A stretch of DNA of 64,000 nt from Vagococcus xieshaowenii (GCF_004792515.1 NZ_CP038865.1:1434501-1498500); one strand, 5' to 3'; shown: positions 17,443 through 28,421, counted from the first letter of the stretch. A program made the numbers and translations. Notes: generated by a model not told the origin, from the letters alone.

Positions 17443-17937
17443 ATGATTGGGGAAAATGTTAGACATTTATTGGATAATAATCACTTAGTAATTGGTATTG
17501 GAGAGCTATCTGAAATGACCGGTGTTACAACACGTCAGCTTCGCTATTGGGAAAGTAAAGGCTTTATAGAATCACAACAAAATGAGCATCATACAGCTCG
17601 TAATTTTAGTCTTGTTAACATTATCAAAGTCGAATTAATTAAAGGTTTCTTAGATGAAGGTTTTACACTAAAAAAATCCGTAGAAAAAGCACATCTAAAG
17701 ATGGAACTTATAGGAAATATAAAAAAAATCTTCAATGAATCATTCAATTCAGCAGAAATATTGGAAGAAAAATACACAGTTATTTCGTTAGGCATGTTCG
17801 ATCCTCAACAAGAAATGATCTACTTAATACGCGACAACGATAATGGGGAAAAATTTTATCACATTCAACGTAAAGAAGAAGCATTTAACTTCTCAGACGT
17901 CATGGCTTCACAAACTAAAAAGAGAGCAAACCAATAA
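17443..17937 (+). CDS. MerR-family regulator, GlnR/TnrA-like
   Basis: The protein has 164 residues. A winged helix-turn-helix at about residues 16-80 reads GIGELSEMTGVTTRQLRYWE, then LVNIIKVELIKGFLDEGFTL, the MerR fold in its GlnR/TnrA-like form. The C-terminal half (residues 95-164) has no drug-binding signature that I recognise and ends SQTKKRANQ. AGGAG precedes the ATG. It is divergent from the exporter/DUF4811 operon. Neither promoter has the long 19-20 base spacer of classical MerR activation, so repression is more likely. Confidence 0.85.
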   Translation: MIGENVRHLLDNNHLVIGIGELSEMTGVTTRQLRYWESKGFIESQQNEHHTARNFSLVNIIKVELIKGFLDEGFTLKKSVEKAHLKMELIGNIKKIFNESFNSAEILEEKYTVISLGMFDPQQEMIYLIRDNDNGEKFYHIQRKEEAFNFSDVMASQTKKRANQ

Positions 17938-17955
17938 TTGGCTTGCTCTTTTTAA
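17919..17955 (+). terminator. Terminator of the regulator gene
   Basis: AGAGCAA(A)CCAAT pairs with ATTGG(C)TTGCTCT and TTTTT follows. The left arm lies inside the last codons of the gene. Confidence 0.8.
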
Positions 17956-18011
17956 CGACATTAATTAATTTATTCACAATCAAAAACTAAAATAGAACAA
18001 CATTTTCTCAT

Positions 18012-18045
18012 AAAAAAAGAGAGGGCTAGGCCCTCTCTTTTTTTA
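18012..18045 (-). terminator. Terminator of the pdh operon
   Basis: AGAGAGGGC and GCCCTCTCT pair around a 3-base loop with long A/T runs on both sides, just past the pdhD stop codon. Confidence 0.85.
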
Positions 18046-18052
18046 TCATTAA

Positions 18053-19459
18053 TTACGCGTGGATTGGTAATCCTAATGCGATTTCAGCTGCGTCCATAGC
18101 CGCTTCTGATAATGATGGATGTGAATGAATAGTTAATGCGATGTCTTCAGCATTCATACCAGCTTCAATTGCTAAACCTAATTCAGCAATAATATCACTA
18201 GCACTTACGCCGGCAACTTGTGCCCCAACTAATACATTATCTTCTTTAGTTGTTACTAAACGTACGAAACCTTCTGTTTGGTTCAATGATAAAGCACGAC
18301 CATTTCCTGCTAGAGGGAATTTAATAGCTTTAACATCTAAGCCAGCTTCTTTAGCTTCTTTTTCAGTGTAACCAACTGTTGCTAATTCTGGATCTGTAAA
18401 GGCTACAGCAGGCATACCGATATAGTCAATTGCTACAGGTTTTCCAGCGATTGCTTCAGCAGCAATTTTCGCTTCGTAACTAGCTTTATGAGCTAATGCA
18501 GCACCCGGAGTAATATCACCAATAGCAAAGATTGATTTAACGTTAGTACGTCCTTGGTTGTCAACTTTAACTAAACCACGTTCAGTCATTTCAACACCAG
18601 CAACTTCTAAACCTAATTCGTCAGTATTTGGACGACGACCAACTGTTACCATTACGTAGTCAGCATCGATTGTTTCAGATTTACCATCTACTTCATAAGT
18701 AACTGTTACTGAGTCACCATTGTCAACGGCTTCTTTAGCCATTGCTTTAGTAACGATTTTAATACCTTTTTTGTCAAAGTCTTTTTCAACAAGTTTTACC
18801 ATGTCTTTTTCAAACGTTGGTAAAATTTGTGGAGAACCTTCAAGAATTGTTACGTCAGCTCCTAGGTTAGCATAAGCGCCACCTAATTCAGAACCGATAA
18901 CGCCTCCACCAACAATAACAAGTTTTTTAGGTACTTCAGTTAAGTTTAAACCACCTGTTGAATCGATAACGCGTCCGCCGAATTTGAATCCTTTAATTTC
19001 AATTGGACGGCTACCAGTTGCAACGATAGCATTGTTGAAAGAATAAGTTTGAGCATGTTCACCATTGATAACACGTAATGTGTGCTCATCAACGAAGAAT
19101 GCTTCACCTTCGATTACTTCAACTTTATTTTTCTTTAATAGACCTTTAACACCACCTGTAAGTTTAGATACAACACCGTTGTTTTTCCACTCTTGAGTTT
19201 TAGCAAAGTCTAATTTAACACCTTCAGTTGTAACACCAAAGATTTCAGAATCTAAAGCTTCTTGGTATTTGTGTCCAGCACTAATTAATGCTTTTGAAGG
19301 GATACATCCAACGTTTAAACAAACGCCTCCGATGTATTCACGTTCGATAATTGCAACTTTTTGTCCCATTTGAGAAGCACGAATTGCGGCTACATATCCA
19401 CCAGGGCCTGCTCCAATTACGACTGTATCTAATTCTAAAGCGAAATCTCCTACTACCAT
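18053..19459 (-). CDS. pdhD: Dihydrolipoamide dehydrogenase (E3)
   Basis: This 468-residue flavoprotein reoxidises the E2 lipoyl groups of pyruvate dehydrogenase with NAD+. It has the FAD-binding GAGPGG near residues 16-21, the redox disulfide CLNVGC (Cys47, Cys52), the NAD-binding [17 protein letters not shown] and the C-terminal catalytic [16 protein letters not shown] lies 8 bases before the ATG. It is last of four pdh genes, 12 bases after pdhC. Confidence 0.97.
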   Translation of the reverse strand: MVVGDFALELDTVVIGAGPGGYVAAIRASQMGQKVAIIEREYIGGVCLNVGCIPSKALISAGHKYQEALDSEIFGVTTEGVKLDFAKTQEWKNNGVVSKLTGGVKGLLKKNKVEVIEGEAFFVDEHTLRVINGEHAQTYSFNNAIVATGSRPIEIKGFKFGGRVIDSTGGLNLTEVPKKLVIVGGGVIGSELGGAYANLGADVTILEGSPQILPTFEKDMVKLVEKDFDKKGIKIVTKAMAKEAVDNGDSVTVTYEVDGKSETIDADYVMVTVGRRPNTDELGLEVAGVEMTERGLVKVDNQGRTNVKSIFAIGDITPGAALAHKASYEAKIAAEAIAGKPVAIDYIGMPAVAFTDPELATVGYTEKEAKEAGLDVKAIKFPLAGNGRALSLNQTEGFVRLVTTKEDNVLVGAQVAGVSASDIIAELGLAIEAGMNAEDIALTIHSHPSLSEAAMDAAEIALGLPIHA

Positions 19460-19471
19460 AATTCTTTCACC

Positions 19472-21070
19472 TTATCCTTCCATTAATAATAATTCTGGAT
19501 CTGCTAATAAACGTTTGATATTGTTCATAGCTTTTTGAGCTGTAGCGCCATCAACGATACGGTGGTCAAAGCTTAATGATAATTTCATTACGCGACCAAC
19601 AGCTAATTCGCCTTCAGCGTTAACGATTGGTTCTTGTTTGATTGTACCAACACCTAAAATAGCAACTTCAGGGTAGTTGATAACTGGTGTGAACCATTGT
19701 CCACCAACTGAACCAATGTTAGAGATTGTAACAGTACCATTACGCATATCTTGAGCTGTTAATTTACCTTCATGAGCTAATGCAGCTTTAGAGTTAATTT
19801 CATCAGCGATATCGAACATGCTCTTCATGTCTGCATGTTTAACGTTTGGTACATATAAACCATGGTCAGTATCTGTTGCAATACCGATATTGTAGTAGTT
19901 TTTGTAAACTACTTCGTTTGTAGCATCATCGATAGAAGCGTTTAATACTGGGTATTGTTTCATAGTTGCTACTAAAGCTTTCACAACATATGGTAAGAAT
20001 GTTAATTTAGTGTCGCGAGCTGCTGCAACATCTTTAAATTTCTTACGGTGATCCCATAAGTTAGAAACTTCAACATCATCATGTAATGTAACATGAGGCG
20101 CTGTATGTTTGCTATTTACCATTGCTTTAGCAATAGCTTTACGAGTTGGGCTCATTGATACGCGTTCTTCTTGTTCTGCAAGACCAGCAAATGGAGTCGC
20201 TGCTTTTGGTGCTGCTGTTTCAGTTTTAGCTTCTGCTGCTGGAGCTGCTGCCGCTTCTGTTGTTGTTGGAGCTGTTGCACCACCGTTAGCAAATGCATCG
20301 ATGTCTTCACGAACCACACGTCCTGCTTTACCTGTTGGTACGACTAATGTAATATCAACACCTTTTTCACGTGCATATTGACGTACTGAAGGCATTGCTA
20401 ATACGCGTTTTGAAGGTTGACCAGTTGCTTCACCTGTTGAAGATGATTTAGCTGGAGTAGTTGCTGCTGGAGCTGCTCCTTCTGTTGCTGCTGGAGCTGA
20501 AACTGCAGTGTTATGACCAGGAGCGTCGATTTCGATTAATACGTCACCAACGTTTGCTACTGTTCCTTCTGAAACAACGATTTTAACCACTTTACCTGTT
20601 ACAGGTGATGGAATTTCTTCTACTGATTTATCGTTTTGTACTTCTAACATTGTATCGTCTTCGTTGATTGTATCGCCTTCTTTAACGAACCATTTTACGA
20701 TTTCGCCTTCTGCAATACCTTCACCGATATCTGGTAATTTGAATTGGAATACTGCTTGACCTTCTTGAGCTGGAGCTGCTACTGGAGCTGCTTCTGCTGC
20801 AGGTGTAGCTGTTTCTTCTTCACTTTCATGACCAGGAGCGTCGATTTCGATTAATACGTCACCAACGTTTGCTACTGTTCCTTCTGAAACAACAATTTTT
20901 AATACTTTACCTGTTACTGGTGATGGAATTTCTTCCACTGATTTATCATTTTGTACTTCTAACATTGTATCGTCTTCGTTGATTGTATCGCCTTCTTTAA
21001 CGAACCATTTTACGATTTCGCCTTCTGCAATACCTTCACCGATATCTGGTAATTTAAATTTAAACGCCAT
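19472..21070 (-). CDS. pdhC: Dihydrolipoamide acetyltransferase (E2)
   Basis: The protein has 532 residues. Two lipoyl domains (1-81 and 106-186) each carry the lipoylation site NDKS (Lys43 and Lys148). Ala/Pro/Thr-rich linkers follow, then a peripheral subunit-binding domain (about 223-262, [18 protein letters not shown]) and the catalytic domain with DHRIVDG near the C-terminus. It transfers the acetyl group to CoA and forms the core of the complex. The two lipoyl domains differ at one residue over 77 positions. It lies 33 bases after pdhB. Confidence 0.97.
   Translation of the reverse strand: MAFKFKLPDIGEGIAEGEIVKWFVKEGDTINEDDTMLEVQNDKSVEEIPSPVTGKVLKIVVSEGTVANVGDVLIEIDAPGHESEEETATPAAEAAPVAAPAQEGQAVFQFKLPDIGEGIAEGEIVKWFVKEGDTINEDDTMLEVQNDKSVEEIPSPVTGKVVKIVVSEGTVANVGDVLIEIDAPGHNTAVSAPAATEGAAPAATTPAKSSSTGEATGQPSKRVLAMPSVRQYAREKGVDITLVVPTGKAGRVVREDIDAFANGGATAPTTTEAAAAPAAEAKTETAAPKAATPFAGLAEQEERVSMSPTRKAIAKAMVNSKHTAPHVTLHDDVEVSNLWDHRKKFKDVAAARDTKLTFLPYVVKALVATMKQYPVLNASIDDATNEVVYKNYYNIGIATDTDHGLYVPNVKHADMKSMFDIADEINSKAALAHEGKLTAQDMRNGTVTISNIGSVGGQWFTPVINYPEVAILGVGTIKQEPIVNAEGELAVGRVMKLSLSFDHRIVDGATAQKAMNNIKRLLADPELLLMEG
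20513..21058 (-). repeat. Tandem lipoyl-domain repeat inside pdhC
   Basis: Copy 1 spans 20828-21058 and copy 2 spans 20513-20743, with a 315-base period. The encoded 77-residue units differ only at Leu57/Val162, and the DNA is also nearly identical, which points to recent duplication or gene conversion. Confidence 0.9.
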
Positions 21071-21103
21071 GTTATTACTCTCCTTTGTAAGTTATTCTAA
21101 TAA

Positions 21104-22081
21104 TTAGAATTCGTATACTTCTCTAACTTTTGCTTCGATATCTGATGCGTTTGGTAACCATGCGCTTTCAGCTTGACCGAATGGGAAGATTGTATCAGGA
21201 GCTGCAATACGTCCGATAGGTGCTTCTAATGAAAGAACGGCACGTTCAGAAATTTCAGCAATAACTTGTGCTGATACTCCAGCTTGTCTTTGAGCTTCTT
21301 GAACAACTACAACACGTCCAGTTTTTTCAACTGAAGCGATAATTGTTTCTACATCTAGAGGAGCTACTGTACGTAAGTCAATGATTTCAACATTGATTCC
21401 GTCTTTTTCTAAAGCTTCAGCGGCTTTTAATGATTCACGAACCATTGCACCGTAAGTAATAATAGATACATCTGTACCTTCTTTAGTTACTGCAGCCTTA
21501 TCTAAAGGAACAGTGTATTCACCTTCTGGAACTTCTTCACGGAATGAACGGTATAATTTCATATGTTCTAAGAAGATAACAGGGTCGTTATCACGAATAG
21601 CTGAAATTAATAATCCTTTAGCGTCATATGGGTTTGATGGAATTACCACACGAATACCAGGAGATTGTGCAATTAAACCTTCTAAGTTATCAGCATGTAA
21701 TTCAGGTGTATGTACACCACCACCGAAAGGCGCGCGGATTGTGATAGGCATGTTACGAGTGTTTCCTAAACGGTAACGAGTACGTGCCATTTGAGCTACT
21801 ACTTCATCCATTACTTCAAAAATGAATCCGAAGAATTGAATTTCAGGTACTGGACGGTAACCTTCTAAAGCTAAACCGAAAGCTAAACCACCGATTCCTG
21901 ATTCTGCTAATGGAGCATCGAATACACGATCTTCACCAAATTTTGCTTGTAGGCCTTCAGTGGCACGGAATACCCCACCATTGTTACCTACGTCTTCACC
22001 GAAGATTAAAACATTTTCGTCTTTTTCAAGTTCGATTGCTAATGCATCAGTAATCGCTTGAATCATTGTTTTTTGTGCCAT
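21104..22081 (-). CDS. pdhB: Pyruvate dehydrogenase E1 beta subunit
   Basis: This 325-residue transketolase-like beta chain pairs with PdhA to decarboxylate pyruvate on thiamine diphosphate. Landmarks are the early [34 protein letters not shown] (glutamate for TPP activation), [10 protein letters not shown]-like [15 protein letters not shown] and the C-terminal [15 protein letters not shown]. Its ATG is only 2 bases past the pdhA stop codon, so translation is coupled. It is second in the pdhABCD operon. Confidence 0.97.
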   Translation of the reverse strand: MAQKTMIQAITDALAIELEKDENVLIFGEDVGNNGGVFRATEGLQAKFGEDRVFDAPLAESGIGGLAFGLALEGYRPVPEIQFFGFIFEVMDEVVAQMARTRYRLGNTRNMPITIRAPFGGGVHTPELHADNLEGLIAQSPGIRVVIPSNPYDAKGLLISAIRDNDPVIFLEHMKLYRSFREEVPEGEYTVPLDKAAVTKEGTDVSIITYGAMVRESLKAAEALEKDGINVEIIDLRTVAPLDVETIIASVEKTGRVVVVQEAQRQAGVSAQVIAEISERAVLSLEAPIGRIAAPDTIFPFGQAESAWLPNASDIEAKVREVYEF

Positions 22082-22083
22082 GC

Positions 22084-23220
<1,137 letters not shown>

Positions 23221-23259
23221 TTATTGTATTGTTTTTAGACGTTCAAAACTCAACAGACA

Positions 23260-23613
23260 TTCAAAACTGTATCATATTGCTGTCCTTACTGTCATAATTT
23301 AACACGCAAACAAATTAATTGCAAGCAAGATGCGTCGTCTTTTTAGTTGAATTATATAGACTAAACACCCTATACAACGCCTTTGTGAAAGTTGTATCAT
23401 GTTGCTTTTCTGTACAATTTTGTACTAAAAGAATACCAGAATAATAGTACAACAAAAAAAACTGTATTATTTTCTTTCCAACATTAATAAATCAACCTTT
23501 ATTGACGCCTATATGTAAGCGCATCATTATAAGGTTTTCTGGATATACCGGATAAATTAAAAATATATTTTTTTTATGAAAATTCAATGATACAGTTTGT
23601 GCGATTTTCACAA
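23260..23613. promoter_or_regulatory. Gene-free stretch upstream of pdhA with repeated and dyad motifs
   Basis: The 466 bases between pdhA and the aldo/keto reductase gene hold no credible gene. ATGATACA followed by RYTT occurs three times: minus strand at 23275-23260 and 23400-23387, plus strand at 23587-23601. A perfect dyad GTACAATTTTGTAC lies at about 23412-23425, with a further GTAC about 20 bases on. TTGTG-N7-CACAA is at 23597-23613. These look like regulator sites but I cannot name the regulators. The last dyad is one base shorter than a Rex box. Confidence 0.4.
23296..23324 (-). promoter_or_regulatory. Promoter of pdhABCD
   Basis: On the minus strand TTGCAA (23324-23319) and TAAATT (23301-23296) are 17 bases apart, with TG before the -10. 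Transcription would start near 23289, giving a leader of roughly 90 bases. Confidence 0.65.
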
Positions 23614-23615
23614 TT

Positions 23616-23647
23616 AAAAAAAGAACCCATTTTCCGTAGGTTCTTTT
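23616..23647 (-). terminator. Terminator after the aldo/keto reductase gene
   Basis: AAAAGAACC and GGTTCTTTT arms, with a TTTTTTT tract on the minus strand, sit 16 bases past the stop codon. Confidence 0.8.
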
Positions 23648-23662
23648 CTCACATTGTAATTA

Positions 23663-24592
23663 TTATGGAAGAATATTTCCAGCTGCACGATATAATGCAT
23701 ACCAATCTTCTCTTGATAACGTGATGCCACTTGCTTCAGCTACTTCACTCACGCGTTGACTATTCATCGTACCAATTATCGTTTGGATATTAGCTGGATG
23801 ACGGGATAGCCAAGCGATTGCTAATCCTGTTTTGCTCACGCCATATTTTTGTGCTATTTCTTCTAAGGTATTGTTTAGTTCAGGGAATTTAGGGTTATCT
23901 ACAAATGCTCCTTCGAAAAAGCCATATTGGAAAGGTGACCAAGCTTGAATTGTCATGTCATTTAAACGACTGTATTCAATTAATGAGCCATCTCTCATAA
24001 CTGCTCCTTCATTTTTCATATTCACATTAAACCCTTGATCAATCATTGGCGTAAACATTAAACTCATTTGTAATTGATTGACTAATAAATCAATCCCTTG
24101 AGGATTCAATGATTTTTTTAATAATTCAATTTGCATAGGATTTTGATTACTCACACCAAAATGTCTTACTTTTCCTGATTCTCTAAGTTCCACGAATGCT
24201 TCTGTCACTTCTTCAGGCTCCATTAACGCATCTGGACGGTGCAAGGCTAAAACATCTAGGTAATCAACGTCAAGACGCGTTAGAATATTATCAACCGATG
24301 ATAATATGTGCTCTTTTGAAAAATCAAAAAAGCCTGATCTGATACCGCATTTTGATTGAATCATAATATCTTCACGGTTAAAACTAGTTTGTTTTAATGC
24401 TTTCCCAAAAATTGTTTCACAAGCTCCTTGACCATATATATCTGCATGATCATAAAAATTAATACCTAACTCGTGTGTATGTTCTAAATAAGACACAACT
24501 TGTTGCTCAGTTAATTGTGCCATTCGCATACAACCTATCCCGATTTGTGAAACGTTCATCTCTTCTTGTTTACCTAGTAAAATTGACTTCAT
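23663..24592 (-). CDS. Aldo/keto reductase, YdhF-like
   Basis: This 309-residue (beta/alpha)8 NADPH-dependent oxidoreductase has the full catalytic tetrad: Asp48 and Tyr53 (NFYDHADIYGQG), Lys81 (QSKCG) and His118 (ALHRPD). The C-terminal TIIGTMNSQRV binds the cofactor phosphate. Overall it is closest to the E. coli YdhF group. The substrate is unknown. It is the last gene of a compact minus-strand cluster, 9 bases after the GntR gene, and is followed by a terminator. Confidence 0.88.
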   Translation of the reverse strand: MKSILLGKQEEMNVSQIGIGCMRMAQLTEQQVVSYLEHTHELGINFYDHADIYGQGACETIFGKALKQTSFNREDIMIQSKCGIRSGFFDFSKEHILSSVDNILTRLDVDYLDVLALHRPDALMEPEEVTEAFVELRESGKVRHFGVSNQNPMQIELLKKSLNPQGIDLLVNQLQMSLMFTPMIDQGFNVNMKNEGAVMRDGSLIEYSRLNDMTIQAWSPFQYGFFEGAFVDNPKFPELNNTLEEIAQKYGVSKTGLAIAWLSRHPANIQTIIGTMNSQRVSEVAEASGITLSREDWYALYRAAGNILP

Positions 24593-24601
24593 AACTTCCT
24601 C

Positions 24602-25264
24602 CTAAAACAGATATTTTTCTTCATGTATTTCTTGATTATCAATCACATCTAGTGAAATAGCATTAACAAATACTCTAATTTGTTTTCTAGCCTCAGCATA
24701 GTCACGTAATTGAATTTTTTCAACCAGCGAGAAAAATAGTTGTCCAAATAATATCGAGATTTGCTTCATATTAAGATGATCGCTAGTCTTAGAATAAACC
24801 AACACTTCTTTGATAATTGTTTTAAAACTATCTGCTAAATAAGCATTTTTTTCAAATTTCAAAAATAGAGTTTGTATCTCTATTAATTGTTGGTTAGTTA
24901 AATGGTTAATATTGATAGATAACTCATGGAATAACTTTTCATCTTCTAATGTAAAGCGATGTTCCCATTGTTCCATTCTCACGACGGTATGAATTAATAA
25001 TAATTCAAAAAGTTGCATCCTGTCTACGAATTCTTTCGTTGTTAACTTTTTGGGAGCAATATAAGCACCCTTATTGGGAATCAATCTGACAACGTTTTCT
25101 TTTTCTAACTTTTTCAAAGCCGCTCTAACAGGAGAGCGGCTTATATTTAATTCTTTTGCAATATCTTCTTCGACTAGCTTCATATTAGGTAAAAACTTTT
25201 GCGACGCAATATTTTGTTTAATGTATACGCGGACTTTATCTTCCGCTTTCAATTTCTTTTTAAT
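24602..25264 (-). CDS. GntR-family regulator, probable ATT start
   Basis: The N-terminal winged helix of the FadR-like type (DIAKELNISRSPVRAALKKL) is followed by an FCD-like helical domain, about 220 residues in all. GGAG (25276-25273) lies 8 bases before ATT (25264-25262), in frame with IKKKLKAEDKVRVYIKQ. No ATG or GTG lies at a suitable distance. TTG at 25252 is the next choice, and an ATG at 25336 inside the upstream gene lacks a ribosome binding site. The upstream stop codon is 1 base away. It may regulate this cluster. Confidence 0.75.
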   Translation of the reverse strand: MKKKLKAEDKVRVYIKQNIASQKFLPNMKLVEEDIAKELNISRSPVRAALKKLEKENVVRLIPNKGAYIAPKKLTTKEFVDRMQLFELLLIHTVVRMEQWEHRFTLEDEKLFHELSININHLTNQQLIEIQTLFLKFEKNAYLADSFKTIIKEVLVYSKTSDHLNMKQISILFGQLFFSLVEKIQLRDYAEARKQIRVFVNAISLDVIDNQEIHEEKYLF

Positions 25265-25265
25265 G

Positions 25266-26399
25266 TTAATCACTCCATATTTGTGAACCGATAGCATCAC
25301 TGTATGCTTCTGATAAATTATCAACAGGGATGGCAACTAAACCCACACCTGTCGAACGATTGACTACTGACTGAACATTTGAACCAAATATCTGTACTTG
25401 CCAATTTTTTTGATACGGAAGTTGTCCAATTAGATTAGAATAGTGTTCTTTATCGACTTCTATTGTTAGCCATTTATCGTTTCTTGATTCGATAGAAATT
25501 GGCCAACCGCATATTGCTCTTATTAACGCATCTGTTTGTGATAATGTCCCATGATATTCTGTAAAATAACCATCTGAGGTTGGCACGCCCGAAATAGTGT
25601 TCACATAAATAATTCCCATATCATTGATAAACATTTCGATAGTTAACAAACCTTGTACTCTTAACGTTAACGTCAATATTTCTGCCACTCGATAAATTTC
25701 TTGTTCCATTTCATCTGATAAATGTACTGGACCAATTGAACCTTCTAATTTTTTGTGGATTCTCGCTTTTTCTGAAATTGGAAAAAAGACTGGTTTATCC
25801 ACCCCATTATTAGCCACCATCACTGAAATTTCTTTTGTCTTAGGAATCAACGATTCAACAATACACGGACCTTGATTAATCAGTTCCGCACACCCACTCA
25901 AGTCTTCCATTCTCTCAATTACCATAATGTTTTGTGCATTTGGCTTATTTTCAGCAAGCTTAATAACACATGGATAACCTAAGTATTCTACCGCATCATA
26001 AATATCAACCATCATATGAGCCACTCGATAAGGTGCAATATTGAGGTTACAATTTTCTAAAAATTCACGTTCTTTCACTCTATTCTTTGATAATTCAATT
26101 AATAACTTGCCTTGTGGTAATAAGGTTACTTCACTTAATGCTAATAAATCTGATAATTTAATATTTTCATTTTCATATAACACCACATCTGACTTATTTG
26201 CAAACTCAACTAATTTATTCGTATCATCAACTTCTCCAACAATTTGCCAATCTGCAACATCTGAAGCTAAATTATTAGGATTATGATCAATAATCCCTAC
26301 TTTCATTCCTAATTTTTTTGCAGATAAACATAACATACGAGAGATGTTTCCTCCACCGATTATACCAATTGTTTGACCTGGAATTAATAATTTCCCCAT
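25266..26399 (-). CDS. PurK-like ATP-grasp protein with altered active-site motifs
   Basis: The protein has about 377 residues from the ATG at 26399, which has GGGTGA just upstream; an ATG 4 codons earlier is also possible. The N-terminus PGQTIGIIGGGNISRMLCLS and the three-domain layout match PurK (N5-carboxyaminoimidazole ribonucleotide synthetase). The expected GGYDGxGQ loop is replaced by ENKPNAQNIMV. The NExxPRxHNSGH motif is replaced by VNTISGVPTSDGYFTEY. It is not with other purine genes but between a glucosaminidase and a GntR regulator. It is likely a repurposed or inactive paralogue. Confidence 0.75.
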   Translation of the reverse strand: MGKLLIPGQTIGIIGGGNISRMLCLSAKKLGMKVGIIDHNPNNLASDVADWQIVGEVDDTNKLVEFANKSDVVLYENENIKLSDLLALSEVTLLPQGKLLIELSKNRVKEREFLENCNLNIAPYRVAHMMVDIYDAVEYLGYPCVIKLAENKPNAQNIMVIERMEDLSGCAELINQGPCIVESLIPKTKEISVMVANNGVDKPVFFPISEKARIHKKLEGSIGPVHLSDEMEQEIYRVAEILTLTLRVQGLLTIEMFINDMGIIYVNTISGVPTSDGYFTEYHGTLSQTDALIRAICGWPISIESRNDKWLTIEVDKEHYSNLIGQLPYQKNWQVQIFGSNVQSVVNRSTGVGLVAIPVDNLSEAYSDAIGSQIWSD

Positions 26400-26419
26400 A
26401 TCTTCACCCATCTCTATGA

Positions 26420-27049
26420 TTAAAAATCATTATCATATTTTGATAAATCATAAACTTCAATAACGTTAATTATCTTATTAGCGTAGTCTGGATCAGTTGC
26501 ATATCCTGCTTGTTGTAAGGCATTCGCTGCTTCTTTGTAATTATCAGCTGCTAATACGCCATAATATAGCTGATTATCCCATGAAACACCTTCATTAAAT
26601 AAACGGTTATGGTCAATAATAGCTTCTTCAATGGTTGGATAAACCTTAAAATAAGCCTCTACATTTTGCCATTCATTATGAACGAATTCTTGTGTAGGCA
26701 ATAGAACTTTATCCTCTTGCTCACTTGCTTTGACTCCAAATAAATTATTATAAGATGCCAGCTCACTTCTACCCCAGTCTGATTCCAAAATAGCTTGTCC
26801 TATTACTATACTTGGCAGTACTCGGTACTGAGCATAATTGTGCTGAGCAATTGTCGCAATTTTGTCAATAAATGCTTCTTTATCGACTGTTTCAACCCCT
26901 GGACTATTATTTTCAATAATATTTTTAACTACTACAATACCAGTACTTACTACTAAAAGCATAACCAACCCTAACATCATAACAATAAACGATAAAAAGT
27001 AGTTCTTTTTTCTCTTCCTACTAATTCTTTTCTTTTTGTGTTTTTTCAA
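26420..27049 (-). CDS. Membrane-anchored glucosaminidase (GH73-like)
   Basis: The protein has 209 residues. A very basic N-terminus (KKHKKKRISRKRKKNY) leads into one membrane helix (about 18-42), so the enzyme domain faces outward. The glucosaminidase domain has AILESDWGRSELASYNNLFG, with Glu as the likely catalytic acid, and YFKVYPTIEEAIIDHNRLF. It would cut N-acetylglucosaminyl bonds in peptidoglycan. The likely start is TTG, overlapping the VanY-like gene by 29 bases, with GAGGAG 13 bases upstream; the exact start is uncertain. Confidence 0.83.
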   Translation of the reverse strand: MKKHKKKRISRKRKKNYFLSFIVMMLGLVMLLVVSTGIVVVKNIIENNSPGVETVDKEAFIDKIATIAQHNYAQYRVLPSIVIGQAILESDWGRSELASYNNLFGVKASEQEDKVLLPTQEFVHNEWQNVEAYFKVYPTIEEAIIDHNRLFNEGVSWDNQLYYGVLAADNYKEAANALQQAGYATDPDYANKIINVIEVYDLSKYDNDF

Positions 27050-27836
27050 CTAATTCAACAAACTCCTCTAATGTTAAATGATTTGCCATTATAAACTTCG
27101 CATTTTCTACACCAACAAAACGAATATGCCATGGTTCATAATTGATTTTAGTGACTGACTCTTTCCCTTTTGGAAAACGAATAATAAAACCATAATCTGC
27201 ACAGTGTTCATCAATCCATTTTCCGGCTTTCGTATCATAAAATTCTGGAATTAATCCTTTACCTGCATCGAGCCATGGTTGATCTACTAAATCAATAGCT
27301 AGTCCCGTATGATGTTCACTCTTTCCAGGTTCTGCCACATACTCTGCTGTTTCTTTTTTTGCTTCTTCATCACTCATACCAGCATTCTTATTATCAATAA
27401 TTGATTGATCATATACTTGTTGCTGATAAGAAACTGAACGATATGTTGACACTACTCTTAAATTAATACCGTCTTCTTCTGCTGCTTTCTTCATTTCATT
27501 ATAAGGCTCTACTAAATCGGCATGCACTTGATAATTACTGTCTATAATACCTGTTTCTTCTGGTAACTGCTCATCACTAAATGCATGTCGTTCATTAACT
27601 AATATCAATTCATACAATGATAAATCGACTTTGTTTAAAAAATCAGTTTCTTTACTATTTTCTTTTGTTTTAGTAACCGGCTTCGTTACATTTGTGGCGG
27701 TTGTTGTTTTTTTAGTCGATGAGTCGCTAACTTTTACATTTTTTTTATCATGCTCGCCACTCATTACTTCTACACGATTAATAACAAACAACAATGCCAT
27801 AGCGGCAATTAATGATACTAATATTTTTTTTGACAT
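27021..27836 (-). CDS. VanY-type D,D-carboxypeptidase (M15B)
   Basis: This 271-residue protein has an N-terminal signal anchor (residues 5-20) and a Thr/Lys-rich linker (about 35-65) before the enzyme domain. Zinc-site motifs SEHHTGLAIDL (SxHxxGxAxD) and YEPWHIRFVG (ExxWH) identify an M15B D-Ala-D-Ala carboxypeptidase acting on wall stem peptides. It is unlikely to be an acquired vancomycin-resistance gene, since no vanHAX genes are present. It lies 6 bases after the unknown gene and overlaps the glucosaminidase gene. Confidence 0.9.
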   Translation of the reverse strand: MSKKILVSLIAAMALLFVINRVEVMSGEHDKKNVKVSDSSTKKTTTATNVTKPVTKTKENSKETDFLNKVDLSLYELILVNERHAFSDEQLPEETGIIDSNYQVHADLVEPYNEMKKAAEEDGINLRVVSTYRSVSYQQQVYDQSIIDNKNAGMSDEEAKKETAEYVAEPGKSEHHTGLAIDLVDQPWLDAGKGLIPEFYDTKAGKWIDEHCADYGFIIRFPKGKESVTKINYEPWHIRFVGVENAKFIMANHLTLEEFVELVEKTQKEKN

Positions 27837-27842
27837 CTAACT

Positions 27843-28391
27843 TCATCCCTCTTGATTTGTATCCAAATAACTTTCTGTTAAATTTTCACTTACCCAATCT
27901 AACAAATCAATCGGTGAACTTTCAATTTGTTGTTGAATAGTAGCTGGTAGGTGGAAAATTAAAATATCGTCCATTCCCCATACACCATATTCGAGTGATA
28001 CACGAATTTCAAAGCGACTGCTAGAATTCTGGGTAGTCTTTTTTCGTCCTATATGACTTTTTTGTGTAATTAATTCAATTTTTGCTTCATCTGTTTGAAG
28101 CCACTTCTGTGCGATTAGTGATTTCAAACGTTTATATTCTGATACGACATAATTTCTTTTTTCAGGGAATAGTCCTGCTTGACGAATCAGTTTTTGTATT
28201 AACATCCATTCATAATCAGAAAACAACAGTTTAATTTTTTGATTATTTTCTGCACTCAAAGTAAGTGCGCCTTGTTTCCAACTTTGCCACTGTTCTTGAT
28301 TAATTAGTAAATAATCTTCATAAAACATTTTTTCAGTGACATACTGACTTTTTACACGATCTACGACAATTTCAACAAATGATTGATGCAT
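27843..28391 (-). CDS. Protein of unknown function, 182 residues
   Basis: I do not recognise a family. The product is soluble with no signal peptide. Its first half is predicted helical, and the order QEQWQSWKQGALTLS, IKLLFSDYEWMLIQKL loosely recalls a helix-turn-helix protein. The second half, RFEIRVSLEYGVWGMDDI, looks like beta strands. An ATG with a GGTGAAGAGAA-type site upstream starts it. It lies 30 bases after the ArAE gene and 6 before the VanY-type gene, so it belongs to the wall-hydrolase cluster. Confidence 0.65.
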   Translation of the reverse strand: MHQSFVEIVVDRVKSQYVTEKMFYEDYLLINQEQWQSWKQGALTLSAENNQKIKLLFSDYEWMLIQKLIRQAGLFPEKRNYVVSEYKRLKSLIAQKWLQTDEAKIELITQKSHIGRKKTTQNSSSRFEIRVSLEYGVWGMDDILIFHLPATIQQQIESSPIDLLDWVSENLTESYLDTNQEG

Positions 28392-28421
28392 TTTCTCTTC
28401 ACCTCTTCATAAGATTAATCG

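Noticed and set aside
23597-23613. Rex operator for pdh (TTGTG-N7-CACAA)
   Set aside because: One base shorter than the Rex site and nearer the terminator of the aldo/keto reductase than the pdh promoter; listed only as an unassigned dyad.
27021-27836. Vancomycin-resistance vanY
   Set aside because: Only the generic M15B carboxypeptidase motifs are present, with no vanH, vanA/B or vanX neighbours.
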